Positions 50,651 to 59,289 of a stretch of 64,000 nucleotides of DNA are shown one piece after another; position 1 is the first letter of the stretch; each line of letters begins with the position of its first letter. Source of the stretch: JBJYIN01 sp046237015 (GTDB lineage: Bacteria; Pseudomonadota; Gammaproteobacteria; Enterobacterales; Enterobacteriaceae); assembly GCF_046237015.1 (NCBI RefSeq), contig NZ_JBJYIN010000006.1, positions 211,395-275,394 on the forward strand, read 5' to 3'. The translations under genes and the position numbers were made by a program. Under the pieces are notes generated by a model. It saw only the letters and a list, made by a program, of their open reading frames with translations. It was not told the DNA's origin and did no database searches.

Positions 50651-50745
50651 TTGTATGTCACTGCAATACTATTTGAGTATCCTGAAAACGGGCTTTTCAG
50701 AATGGTATTGCTGTATAAAATTGTAGGAGTGCATAGTGGCCCGTA
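50651..50745 (+). promoter_or_regulatory. Alpha operon leader, S4-binding pseudoknot
   Basis: The leader includes TTTGAGTATCCTGAAAACG, then GGGCTTTTCAG and AGGAGTGCATAGTGGCCCG around the rpsM GTG, nearly the same as the E. coli alpha mRNA pseudoknot to which S4 binds to trap the 30S subunit. CTGAAAA pairs with TTTTCAG as one stem. Compared from memory. Confidence 0.8.
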
Positions 50746-51092
50746 TAGCAGGCATTAACATTCCTGATCATAAACATACCGTTATCGCATTAACGGCGAT
50801 CTATGGTATCGGTAAGACTCGTTCGCAGGCCATTTGCGCTGCAACAGGAATTGCCGAAAATGTTAAGATCAGTGAGCTGTCTGAAGAGCAAATCGATAAG
50901 CTGCGTGACGAAGTTGCCAAGTTTGTTGTCGAAGGTGACCTGCGTCGTGAAGTTACCCTGAGCATCAAGCGTCTTATGGATCTTGGTACTTATCGTGGTT
51001 TGCGTCATCGTCGTGGTCTGCCGGTTCGCGGTCAGCGTACCAAGACCAACGCCCGTACCCGTAAGGGTCCGCGCAAACCGATCAAGAAATAA
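50736..51092 (+). CDS. rpsM: 30S ribosomal protein S13
   Basis: Head protein making bridges B1a/B1b to L5. It starts with GTG at 50736 inside the S4-regulated leader (AGGAG upstream). ARIAGINIPDHKHTVIALTA and RGLRHRRGLPVRGQRTKTNA are diagnostic. It has 118 residues. Confidence 0.99.
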   Translation: MARIAGINIPDHKHTVIALTAIYGIGKTRSQAICAATGIAENVKISELSEEQIDKLRDEVAKFVVEGDLRREVTLSIKRLMDLGTYRGLRHRRGLPVRGQRTKTNARTRKGPRKPIKK

Positions 51093-51108
51093 TCGGGGTG
51101 ATTGAATA

Positions 51109-51498
51109 ATGGCAAAGGCACCTATTCGTGCACGTAAGCGTGTAAGAAAGCAAGTCTCTGACGGTGTGGCTCATGTCCATGCTTCTTTCAACAACACCAT
51201 CGTAACTATTACCGATCGTCAGGGTAATGCGTTGGGTTGGGCAACTGCCGGTGGTTCCGGTTTCCGTGGTTCACGTAAATCCACTCCGTTCGCCGCTCAG
51301 GTTGCAGCAGAGCGCTGTGCTGAAGCAGTGAAAGAGTACGGTATTAAGAACCTGGAAGTTATGGTTAAAGGACCTGGTCCGGGCCGTGAGTCTACTATCC
51401 GCGCATTGAACGCGGCTGGTTTCCGCATCACTAATATTACTGATGTGACTCCGATCCCTCATAACGGTTGTCGTCCGCCGAAAAAGCGCCGCGTATAA
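51109..51498 (+). CDS. rpsK: 30S ribosomal protein S11
   Basis: Platform protein beside the mRNA exit. VAHVHASFNNTIVTITDRQG and TDVTPIPHNGCRPPKKRRV are typical; the Asn in PHNG can form isoaspartate in E. coli. It has 129 residues. Confidence 0.99.
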   Translation: MAKAPIRARKRVRKQVSDGVAHVHASFNNTIVTITDRQGNALGWATAGGSGFRGSRKSTPFAAQVAAERCAEAVKEYGIKNLEVMVKGPGPGRESTIRALNAAGFRITNITDVTPIPHNGCRPPKKRRV

Positions 51499-51528
51499 CG
51501 CCGCTTTTAGGATTGTTGGAGAAAGAAA

Positions 51529-52149
51529 ATGGCAAGATATTTGGGTCCTAAGCTCAAGCTGAGCCGTCGTGAAGGCACCGACCTGTTCCTGAAGTCTGGT
51601 GTTCGTGCGATCGATTCCAAGTGTAAAATTGAACAAGCTCCTGGTCAGCACGGTGCGCGTAAACCGCGTCTGTCTGACTATGGTGTACAGTTACGTGAAA
51701 AGCAAAAAGTTCGCCGTATCTACGGTGTTCTGGAACGCCAGTTCCGTAACTATTACAAAGAAGCAGCGCGTCTGAAAGGCAACACTGGTGCGAACCTGTT
51801 GCAATTACTGGAAGGGCGTCTGGATAACGTTGTTTATCGTATGGGTTTTGGTGCCACTCGTGCAGAAGCGCGTCAGTTGGTTAGCCATAAAGCTATTATG
51901 GTAAACGGTCGCGTTGTTAGCATCGCTTCTTATCAGGTCTCCCCGAATGACGTAGTCAGCATCCGTGAGAAAGCGAAAAAGCAATCTCGTGTGAAAGCCG
52001 CTCTGGAGCTGGCTGAACAGCGTGAAAAGCCAACTTGGCTGGAAGTTGATGCTGCCAAGATGGAAGGTGTGTTCAAACGTATTCCTGAACGTACCGATCT
52101 GTCTGCGGACATTAATGAACACCTGATCGTCGAGCTTTACTCCAAGTAA
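51529..52149 (+). CDS. rpsD: 30S ribosomal protein S4
   Basis: Nucleates 16S assembly, affects accuracy and represses the alpha operon through the leader at 50651. It starts ARYLGPKLKLSRREGTDLFL; the S4 RNA-binding domain is near 95-157 (RLDNVVYRMGFGATRAEARQ). It has 206 residues. Confidence 0.99.
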   Translation: MARYLGPKLKLSRREGTDLFLKSGVRAIDSKCKIEQAPGQHGARKPRLSDYGVQLREKQKVRRIYGVLERQFRNYYKEAARLKGNTGANLLQLLEGRLDNVVYRMGFGATRAEARQLVSHKAIMVNGRVVSIASYQVSPNDVVSIREKAKKQSRVKAALELAEQREKPTWLEVDAAKMEGVFKRIPERTDLSADINEHLIVELYSK

Positions 52150-52174
52150 AGCTTAGTACCAAAGAGAGGACACA

Positions 52175-53164
52175 ATGCAGGGTTCTGTGACAGAGTTTCT
52201 AAAACCGCGCCTGGTTGATATCGAGCAAGTGAGTTCGACGCACGCCAAGGTGACCCTTGAGCCGTTAGAGCGGGGCTTCGGCCATACTCTTGGCAACGCA
52301 CTGCGCCGTATTCTGCTTTCATCCATGCCAGGTTGCGCGGTGACCGAGGTTGAGATTGATGGTGTACTGCATGAGTACAGCACCAAAGAAGGCGTACAGG
52401 AAGATATCCTGGAAATCCTGCTCAACCTGAAAGGGCTGGCGGTGAGAGTTCAAGGAAAAGATGAAGTTATTCTTACCCTGAATAAATCTGGCATTGGCCC
52501 TGTGACTGCAGCCGACATCATTCATGATGGTGATGTCGAAATCGTCAAGCCACAGCATTTGATCTGCCATCTGACCGATGAGAACGCATCCATTAGTATG
52601 CGTATTAAGGTTCAGCGTGGTCGTGGTTATGTGCCGGCGTCTGCCCGTATTCATACGGAAGAAGATGAGCGCCCGATTGGTCGCCTGTTAGTTGATGCTT
52701 GCTACAGCCCTGTAGAGCGTATTGCCTACAATGTTGAAGCGGCTCGTGTAGAACAGCGTACTGACTTGGATAAGCTGGTCATCGAAATGGAAACCAATGG
52801 TACGATCGATCCTGAAGAGGCGATCCGCCGTGCGGCTACCATTCTGGCTGAACAACTTGAAGCTTTTGTTGACTTACGTGATGTTCGTCAGCCTGAAGTT
52901 AAAGAAGAGAAACCAGAATTCGATCCGATCCTGCTGCGCCCTGTTGACGATCTGGAATTGACTGTCCGCTCTGCTAACTGCCTTAAGGCAGAAGCTATCC
53001 ACTACATCGGTGATCTGGTACAGCGTACCGAGGTTGAGCTACTCAAAACGCCTAACCTGGGTAAAAAATCTCTTACTGAGATTAAAGACGTGCTGGCTTC
53101 CCGTGGCTTGTCTCTGGGCATGCGCCTGGAAAACTGGCCACCGGCAAGCATTGCTGATGAGTAA
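52175..53164 (+). CDS. rpoA: RNA polymerase alpha subunit
   Basis: Scaffold of core RNA polymerase. NTD (1-235) dimerises and starts [23 protein letters not shown] (about 250-329) binds UP elements and activators such as [23 protein letters not shown] contains R265, and [20 protein letters not shown] holds the second DNA contact region. It has 329 residues, and the CTD appears identical to E. coli. Confidence 0.99.
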
Positions 53165-53204
53165 CCAGATCGCAGGTTAAGGTTTTACTGAGAAGGATAA
53201 GGTC

Positions 53205-53597
53205 ATGCGCCATCGTAAGAGTGGTCGTCAACTGAACCGTAACAGCAGCCATCGTCAGGCTATGTTCCGTAACATGGCTAGTTCTTTGGTTCGTCATGAA
53301 ATCATCAAGACGACCCTGCCGAAGGCAAAAGAGCTGCGCCGTGTTGTTGAACCGCTGATTACTCTTGCCAAGACCGACAGCGTTGCTAATCGTCGTCTGG
53401 CATTCGCCCGTACTCGTGATAACGAGATCGTGGCAAAACTGTTTAATGAACTGGGCCCGCGTTTTGCGAGCCGTGCCGGTGGTTACACTCGTATTCTGAA
53501 GTGTGGCTTCCGTGCTGGTGACAATGCACCGATGGCATACATCGAGCTCGTTGATCGCTCAGTCTCTCAGACAGAAGAAGTAGCTACTGCAGAGTAA
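53205..53597 (+). CDS. rplQ: 50S ribosomal protein L17
   Basis: 130-residue protein near the exit tunnel. RHRKSGRQLNRNSSHRQAMF and RILKCGFRAGDNAPMAYIEL are diagnostic. Last gene of the alpha operon, followed by a strong terminator. Confidence 0.99.
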   Translation: MRHRKSGRQLNRNSSHRQAMFRNMASSLVRHEIIKTTLPKAKELRRVVEPLITLAKTDSVANRRLAFARTRDNEIVAKLFNELGPRFASRAGGYTRILKCGFRAGDNAPMAYIELVDRSVSQTEEVATAE

Positions 53598-53610
53598 TCT
53601 GTAAGAGCAT

Positions 53611-53638
53611 AAAAAAACCGGGGAAACCCGGTTTTTTT
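53611..53638. terminator. Alpha operon terminator
   Basis: Seven A plus CCGGG, a GAAA loop, CCCGG plus seven T: a very stable hairpin, potentially bidirectional, 13 bases after rplQ. Confidence 0.95.
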
Positions 53639-53692
53639 ATATTTAAAATACAGCTAACCTTTTATGATTGCGGTGCTATTTCAGAGGTTATC

Positions 53693-54052
53693 ATGTGGTT
53701 AATTGATGAATTAGTTGAACGCCATATTGCTCAAGCTCAGAAAGAAGGTGTTTTTGATAATCTTCCCGGTACAGGTTGTCCATTAGATTTAGATGATGAT
53801 AGCACTGTGCCTTCAGAACTCAGAGTCGCTTATCGTTTACTTAAAAACGCAGGATGTTTACCAGTTGAACTGCAAGAGCGTAAAGAGGCATTAGAATTAG
53901 CAGATATTTTGCGTACGATTTGTCGGGAATCATCTGATTATCAAGACATATCGCAGTGTTTGCGAGTTCTTGAATTTAGCTTGCAGCAAAAGGGGATGAA
54001 CACTGACTTTTTACACGGAGAATATGCGTCGTCGCTGAAAAAAAAGTTTTAA
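53693..54052 (+). CDS. yhdN: DUF1992 (DnaJ-homologue) protein YhdN
   Basis: 119-residue protein of unknown function with the DUF1992 core (WLIDELVERHIAQAQKEGVF, DNLPGTGCPLDLDDDS, AYRLLKNAGCLPVELQER). The same family appears as DnaJ subfamily C member 28 homologues, but no J domain is present. It sits right after the alpha operon, as in E. coli. The zntR gene that follows in E. coli is missing; arfA follows instead. Confidence 0.88.
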   Translation: MWLIDELVERHIAQAQKEGVFDNLPGTGCPLDLDDDSTVPSELRVAYRLLKNAGCLPVELQERKEALELADILRTICRESSDYQDISQCLRVLEFSLQQKGMNTDFLHGEYASSLKKKF

Positions 54053-54129
54053 ATACAGGAGCAAATTATTTTATCGGTACACTATACTGTTCACGTTTCA
54101 TTTTTATCATCTGTCTCATAGGAGTGATT

Positions 54130-54366
54130 ATGGCTACTTATCGTCATAAACGAGGAAAGATCCAAGATAATGCTATCGAAGCATTACTGTATGACCCACT
54201 GTTTCGCCAACGGGTCGAGGTGAATGTAAAAGGTAAAGGTAGCTATCGTAGAAAAGATAAACATGCAAAGAAGGGGAATTGGGAGGTCAGTGGTAAGAAA
54301 TCAAATGATTATTTACCTCTGACCTTCTTACTTTCTGATGTGAAAAACAGTGACGCCAAATTATAG
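54130..54366 (+). CDS. arfA: Alternative ribosome-rescue factor ArfA
   Basis: Recruits RF2 to ribosomes stalled on mRNAs without a stop codon when trans-translation fails. Core: KIQDNAIEALLYDPLFRQRV followed by a basic stretch (KGKGSYRRKDKHAKKGNWE). The ATG at 54130 with AGGAG upstream gives 78 residues; a GTG two codons earlier is less likely. A long hairpin spans codons 51-67, as in E. coli, where RNase III cleavage truncates the message so that ArfA is only made when tmRNA is lacking. Tail-to-tail with mscL, 18 bases apart. Confidence 0.92.
   Translation: MATYRHKRGKIQDNAIEALLYDPLFRQRVEVNVKGKGSYRRKDKHAKKGNWEVSGKKSNDYLPLTFLLSDVKNSDAKL
54281..54328 (+). promoter_or_regulatory. Hairpin inside arfA (RNase III/termination control)
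   Basis: GGGAGGTCAG pairs with CTGACCTTCT, then GGTAAG with TTTACC, then AATC with GATT around an AAAT loop. Only three single-base mismatches or wobbles interrupt about 20 base pairs. This matches the known E. coli arrangement that yields non-stop arfA mRNA. Confidence 0.8.
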
Positions 54367-54384
54367 ATCGTTACTTTTTGGGGG

Positions 54385-54801
54385 TTATGACTTGGGCTGT
54401 TGTTGCTCTTTGAGTAGATCGCGGATTTCAGTTAATAATGATTCTTCTGCACTTGGCTTCGCTGGTTCAACAGGAGCATCTTCTTGTTTACGGCGCATTT
54501 TATTCATTAATTTGATTGCCATGAAAATGGCAAACGCGACGATAATGAAATCAAAGATGTTCTGAATAAAAACACCGTAGTGCATAATTACCGCAGGTAT
54601 ATCTCCTTGGGCGTCACGTAAAACTAGGTTGAATTGTTTGAAATCAACGCCACCGATTAATAAACCTAATGGTGGCATGATGATATCAGAGACTAGTGAC
54701 GAAACGATTTTACCAAAAGCGGCCCCAATGATTACCCCGACAGCCAGATCGACAACATTACCGCGCATAGCAAATTCGCGGAATTCTTTAATAATGCTCA
54801 T
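54385..54801 (-). CDS. mscL: Large-conductance mechanosensitive channel MscL
   Basis: Pentameric emergency-release channel opened by membrane tension. The start SIIKEFREFAMRGNVVDLAV leads to TM1 (about 15-45, containing GVIIGAAFGKIVSSLV) and TM2 (about 75-100, GVFIQNIFDFIIVAFAIFMA). The charged C-terminal bundle ends LLTEIRDLLKEQQQPKS. ATG at 54801 has AGGAG upstream and gives 138 residues; upstream in-frame codons are not part of the gene. Confidence 0.97.
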   Translation of the reverse strand: MSIIKEFREFAMRGNVVDLAVGVIIGAAFGKIVSSLVSDIIMPPLGLLIGGVDFKQFNLVLRDAQGDIPAVIMHYGVFIQNIFDFIIVAFAIFMAIKLMNKMRRKQEDAPVEPAKPSAEESLLTEIRDLLKEQQQPKS

Positions 54802-54896
54802 AACCACTCTCCTTGATAAAAGATAAATTAATTTTAACCAATAGTTTGATATTTTCCACACGACCTAGCTTGGCTTAGAAGATCCGATCCTGACTA

Positions 54897-56273
54897 TTAT
54901 AAAAAGAACGGACTTGGTTGGAATAAACGCTCTACATCTGGTACAAATTTTTTATCTGTTAAAAACATAATGACATGATCGCCTTGTTCAATGTAAGCAT
55001 CATCATTCGCAATGATGACATCGTCGCCTCGAACAATTGCGCCAATTGTTGTGCCGGGGGGAAGTTTTATATTTTCAATCTTCCTTCCAACCACTTTCGA
55101 TGTGCCTTCATCACCATGTGCAATGGCTTCAATAGCTTCTGCTGCCCCACGGCGTAGAGAAGATACGCTGACAATATCAGCTTTACGGACATGGCTTAGT
55201 AACGCTGAAATCGTTGCTTGCTGTGGCGATATGGCCACATCAATGACACTTCCTTGTACCAGGTCGACATAGGCTCGACGCTGAATAAGAACCATCACTT
55301 TTTTAGCCCCCATTCGCTTTGCTAGCATGGCCGACATGATGTTGGCTTCATCATCGTTGGTAATAGCGATAAACACATCGATTTGTTCGATATGCTCTTC
55401 TGCCAGAAGCTCTTGATCGGAAGCATCGCCATGAAACACAACGGTATCTTGCAATAGTTCAGCAAGTTCTACTGCACGATCTGCATTCCTTTCTATTAGT
55501 TTGATGTTATAGCTCTTTTCTAATCGCTGAGCTAAACCTGCCCCGACATTCCCTCCACCCACAATCATAATTCGCTTATAGGGTTTCTCCAGACGTTGTA
55601 GTTCGCTCATTACCGCTCGAATGTGCTGAGATGCGGCAACAAAAAAAACTTCATCGCCAGCCTCGATCACGGTTGATCCTTGAGGACGGATTGGGCGGTC
55701 ATGGCGAAAAATTGCGGCTACACGAGTCTCAATATGAGGAATGTGTTCACGAATAGATGATAATGCATTTCCGACTAAGGGGCCGCCATAGTAGGCATTT
55801 ACCGCAGCTATACTGATTTTCCCTTGAGCGAAATTGACGACTTGGAGCGCTCCGGGATATTCAATCAGCTTGTAGATATTATCGATAACTAATTGTTCGG
55901 GGGAAATTAAGTGATCAATCGGAACGGCTTCAGGCAAAAAGAGATGTTCGGATTCACGGATATATTCGGCCGCTCTAATCCTTGCAATACGATTTGGCGT
56001 ATTAAAAAGTGAATAGGCAATTTGGCATGCAACCATATTAGTTTCATCAGAATTGGTTACGGCGACCAGCATATCCGCATCTTCTGCGCCTGCCTCACGC
56101 AAGACGCGAGGATGCGAGGCGTAGCCCGTGACTACGCGGAGATCGAATTTATCCTGGAGTTGGCGTAAACGAACAGTATCTGTATCGACTACGGTAATAT
56201 CGTTATTTTCACCTGCCAGATTTTCCGCTAACGTGCCACCGACCTGACCTGCGCCAAGAATAATAATTTTCAT
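54897..56273 (-). CDS. trkA: Trk potassium-uptake regulatory protein TrkA
   Basis: Cytoplasmic NAD(H)-binding gating subunit of TrkG/TrkH. Two RCK halves: the first starts KIIILGAGQVGGTLAENLAG, the second RIMIVGGGNVGAGLAQRLEK (from about 233). Each has a TrkA-C domain. It has 458 residues. It lies between mscL and rsmB, as in E. coli. No strong ribosome-binding site is seen before the ATG. Confidence 0.97.
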   Translation of the reverse strand: MKIIILGAGQVGGTLAENLAGENNDITVVDTDTVRLRQLQDKFDLRVVTGYASHPRVLREAGAEDADMLVAVTNSDETNMVACQIAYSLFNTPNRIARIRAAEYIRESEHLFLPEAVPIDHLISPEQLVIDNIYKLIEYPGALQVVNFAQGKISIAAVNAYYGGPLVGNALSSIREHIPHIETRVAAIFRHDRPIRPQGSTVIEAGDEVFFVAASQHIRAVMSELQRLEKPYKRIMIVGGGNVGAGLAQRLEKSYNIKLIERNADRAVELAELLQDTVVFHGDASDQELLAEEHIEQIDVFIAITNDDEANIMSAMLAKRMGAKKVMVLIQRRAYVDLVQGSVIDVAISPQQATISALLSHVRKADIVSVSSLRRGAAEAIEAIAHGDEGTSKVVGRKIENIKLPPGTTIGAIVRGDDVIIANDDAYIEQGDHVIMFLTDKKFVPDVERLFQPSPFFL

Positions 56274-56330
56274 AGTTTATTCTGCCGTATACCTGCTGTC
56301 GCAGTACTTTTGACAATACCGGAGCTAATG

Positions 56331-57620
56331 TCAGTTTTTTACCAGTTTCGCATAAAAGAAACCATCGCCATCATCGGGATTCGGTAGCTTTTGTATACCT
56401 GGAGTTGCTGGGTTTCCTGTACCTACTAACTGTGCATCGGGGTGACGATTAAGAAAGCTGATGATTTGCTGCTGATTTTCTTCCGGCATAATTGAGCAAG
56501 TAGCATAGACCAGTGTGCCGCCAGTTTTTAAATGGGGCCAGATGGTATCAAGTATTTCTTTTTGTAGTTTTGCCAGTTCGTCAATATCATTATCGCGTCG
56601 TAACCATTTAATGTCTGGGTGGCGGCGAATCACGCCAGTGGCTGAACAAGGCGCATCCAGGAGAATACGGTCAAATTTTTTGTCACCACACCATGTCTCA
56701 GGATAGCGTCCATCACCTTGCTTTACCTCGGCGTGCAACTGCAAACGTTGTAAGTTTTCCTTAACCCGTTTCAGCCTTGAATCATCAACGTCAACGGCTA
56801 AAACATGAGATTCTGGCGCTAATTCAAGAATATGTGTGGTTTTTCCTCCTGGCGCAGCGCATAAATCGAGAATTTGCTCACCGTTTTGTGGTGCAAGCCA
56901 GTGGACGCATCCTTGAGCAGATGCATCCTGAATGGTAACCCATCCTTGCGTAAAACCCGGTAGTAGGCTAACCGCGCATGGCGTGGATAACCTGATTGCA
57001 TCGACATAATCGCTATGGGGGGAGGCGTCAATATTTTCCTGAGCTAATAAATTGAGATAAGCATCGCGGGTGTGATGCAATCGGTTGACGCGTAACCACA
57101 TGGGGGGGCGTTGGTTATTTGCATCAATAACTTCCTCCCATTGATCTGGGTAGCTGTCTTTAATCCTTTTCAATAGCCAACTGGGATGCAGATAACGTGC
57201 TGAATTATTGGCGACACGTTGAAGTAAATCCTCCTGCTGGCGCTGAAACTGCCGTAATACACCGTTGATTAGACCTTTAAGCTGAGGGCGTTTCATCGTA
57301 ACTGCGCCTTCAACGGTTTCAGCCAGCACGGCATGTGCTGGAATTCGAGTGTATAGCAACTGATAAATGCCGACCATAATGAGGTAATGCAGTGGCCGTT
57401 GTTTGCCCGTCAACGGTTTGGACATCAGTTGTTGAATACACCACTCTAATTGCGGCAGAACACGCAGCACACCAAAGCACAACTCCTGTAATAGTGCGCG
57501 ATCTTTTTCATCGATCTCCCGCTGATTAGCAGGCAGTAACGTACTGAGAGATTGTCCCTGATCTAATACTTGCCCTATCACTTTAGCGGCAATACTACGA
57601 AGGTTATATGAGCTTTTCAT
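56331..57620 (-). CDS. rsmB: 16S rRNA m5C967 methyltransferase RsmB
   Basis: Methylates C967 of 16S rRNA. The N-terminal NusB-like domain (1-140) precedes a Rossmann methyltransferase with LDLCAAPGGKTTHILELAPE. The two catalytic cysteines are in LLDAPCSATGVIRRHPDIKW and VYATCSIMPEENQQ. It has 429 residues, the same as E. coli. It is upstream of trkA in the def-fmt-rsmB-trkA series on the minus strand. Confidence 0.97.
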   Translation of the reverse strand: MKSSYNLRSIAAKVIGQVLDQGQSLSTLLPANQREIDEKDRALLQELCFGVLRVLPQLEWCIQQLMSKPLTGKQRPLHYLIMVGIYQLLYTRIPAHAVLAETVEGAVTMKRPQLKGLINGVLRQFQRQQEDLLQRVANNSARYLHPSWLLKRIKDSYPDQWEEVIDANNQRPPMWLRVNRLHHTRDAYLNLLAQENIDASPHSDYVDAIRLSTPCAVSLLPGFTQGWVTIQDASAQGCVHWLAPQNGEQILDLCAAPGGKTTHILELAPESHVLAVDVDDSRLKRVKENLQRLQLHAEVKQGDGRYPETWCGDKKFDRILLDAPCSATGVIRRHPDIKWLRRDNDIDELAKLQKEILDTIWPHLKTGGTLVYATCSIMPEENQQQIISFLNRHPDAQLVGTGNPATPGIQKLPNPDDGDGFFYAKLVKN

Positions 57621-57680
57621 TTGTCAGCAACTACGTGAAGGATAGGGCATATCGACTATTTTTGTCGGTATGCCAATCGA

Positions 57681-58628
57681 TTAAGCCAGAATACTGCCAG
57701 GTGTGAACCATTCTCGGCGTGAGTTAAGTAAATCCTGTGCTCTCATGACTTTTTTGCCAGGAGGCTGCAATTCGAGAATATTTAGAATATTTTTCTGAGT
57801 AGCAATCTGAATGCCATGTTTGTCTGCTTGCAGGATGGTACCTGGCTGTGAATGATGCTCAGAAAAGATGACCTCAGCTTTCCACACTTTGATCGCTTGT
57901 TCATCTGTTAAAAAGTAGCTCACAGGCCAAGGATTAAAGGCACGAATGCAACGTTCAAGTTGTTCAGCAGAAAGTTGCCAGTTAAGGCGAGCCTCTTCCT
58001 TACTGAGTTTTTCCGCATAGGTAGCACAAGTATCATCCTGTGCTTCCGCTACAACACATGAATTGGCGAGCTGCTCCAACGTGTCCAGTAGACCTTGTGG
58101 GCCCAGTTCTGCAAGTTTGTTATACAGGGTCGCGCTAGTATCTTCTTGAGAGATCGGGCACTCAATTTTATGCAACATGGCGCCGGTATCCAGACCCACG
58201 TCCATTTGCATAATCGTCACGCCGGTATATTGATCTCCCGCCCATAATGCTCGCTGAATGGGAGCTGCGCCGCGCCAACGGGGCAATAGAGAGCCATGTA
58301 CGTTGATACAGCCAAGTCGAGGCATATTTAAGACGGCTTGCGGTAAAATGAGTCCGTAAGCGACAACAATCATCACATCGGCTCGAAGCGTTTCTACCAT
58401 TTTCTGGTTTTCAGCGGCTCGCAAAGATTTTGGCTGATATACCGGCAAACCATGCTGTTCTGCCAGAATCTTTACCGGGCTAGGGGTCAGCTTATTACCC
58501 CTTCCCGCAGGACGATCGGGCTGAGTAAAGACACCGACTATTTGATGATTTGACGATAGCAAAGCATCAAGATGTTGTGCCGCGAAGTCAGGTGTTCCGG
58601 CAAAAATAATGCGTAAAGAGTCAGACAC
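57681..58628 (-). CDS. fmt: Methionyl-tRNA formyltransferase
   Basis: Formylates initiator Met-tRNA using 10-formyl-THF. The active-site motif CINVHGSLLPRWRGAAPIQR (N109, H111) and MDVGLDTGAM (Asp near 147) are intact. The tRNA-recognition loop QPDRPAGRGNKLTPSPVK is near 37-53. It has 315 residues. It lies 24 bases after def, clearly one operon. Confidence 0.98.
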   Translation of the reverse strand: MSDSLRIIFAGTPDFAAQHLDALLSSNHQIVGVFTQPDRPAGRGNKLTPSPVKILAEQHGLPVYQPKSLRAAENQKMVETLRADVMIVVAYGLILPQAVLNMPRLGCINVHGSLLPRWRGAAPIQRALWAGDQYTGVTIMQMDVGLDTGAMLHKIECPISQEDTSATLYNKLAELGPQGLLDTLEQLANSCVVAEAQDDTCATYAEKLSKEEARLNWQLSAEQLERCIRAFNPWPVSYFLTDEQAIKVWKAEVIFSEHHSQPGTILQADKHGIQIATQKNILNILELQPPGKKVMRAQDLLNSRREWFTPGSILA

Positions 58629-58652
58629 GGCATTTCCTGTAAGGAAAGATTA

Positions 58653-59162
58653 TTAAGTGCGGCTATTTTGCTTAGCCAGTTTTTCCAGTTTTTGGCGAAT
58701 TCTTTGGCGTTTCAGTGGAGAAAGATAATCAATGAACAATTTTCCAACCAGATGGTCCATTTCGTGCTGAATGCAAATCGCAAGAAGGCCTTCAGCCTCC
58801 AGTTCAAATGAATTGCCTTCCCGGTCTAATGCCCGCACTTTCACTCGCTCAGCCCGTGGAACCAACGCTCTTGTTTCTGGAATCGATAAGCAGCCTTCTT
58901 CTATGCCAGTATCGCCATCTTTTTCAAGCAACTCAGGGTTGATCAAAACGAGTCGCTGATCTCTTTCCTCTGAAACATCAATAACAATAATACGTTGATG
59001 AACGTCTACTTGCGTAGCTGCCAGGCCAATGCCTTCTTCTTCATACATCGTATCGAACATATCATCGACGATACGCTGGATGTCTGCATTGACTTCTTTT
59101 ACGGGCTGCGCTTTTATGCGGAGCCGCTCGTTTGGAAAATGTAATACCTGCAAAACTGACAT
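58653..59162 (-). CDS. def: Peptide deformylase
   Basis: Metalloenzyme that removes N-terminal formyl groups from nascent proteins. Motif 1 GIGLAATQ (44-51), motif 2 EGCLS with C91, motif 3 QHEMDH with H133, E134 and H137. It has 169 residues. First gene of def-fmt-rsmB-trkA, divergent from dprA across 127 bases that must hold both promoters. Confidence 0.99.
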   Translation of the reverse strand: MSVLQVLHFPNERLRIKAQPVKEVNADIQRIVDDMFDTMYEEEGIGLAATQVDVHQRIIVIDVSEERDQRLVLINPELLEKDGDTGIEEGCLSIPETRALVPRAERVKVRALDREGNSFELEAEGLLAICIQHEMDHLVGKLFIDYLSPLKRQRIRQKLEKLAKQNSRT

Positions 59163-59289
59163 ATATGTTTAGATCTGTATCTACGTGGTGAGAGAGTCCT
59201 ATTCTCTATTCTAGACATTTCCTGCACTGATTGACAGCATCAGCACTCATTACACGGCTTTCCAGTATTGGAGAAACAAGGGATATTCC

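Noticed and set aside
53639..54129. Missing or broken zntR
   Set aside because: E. coli has zntR between yhdN and arfA. The sequence between the two genes here is only 77 bases, so there is no remnant to annotate.
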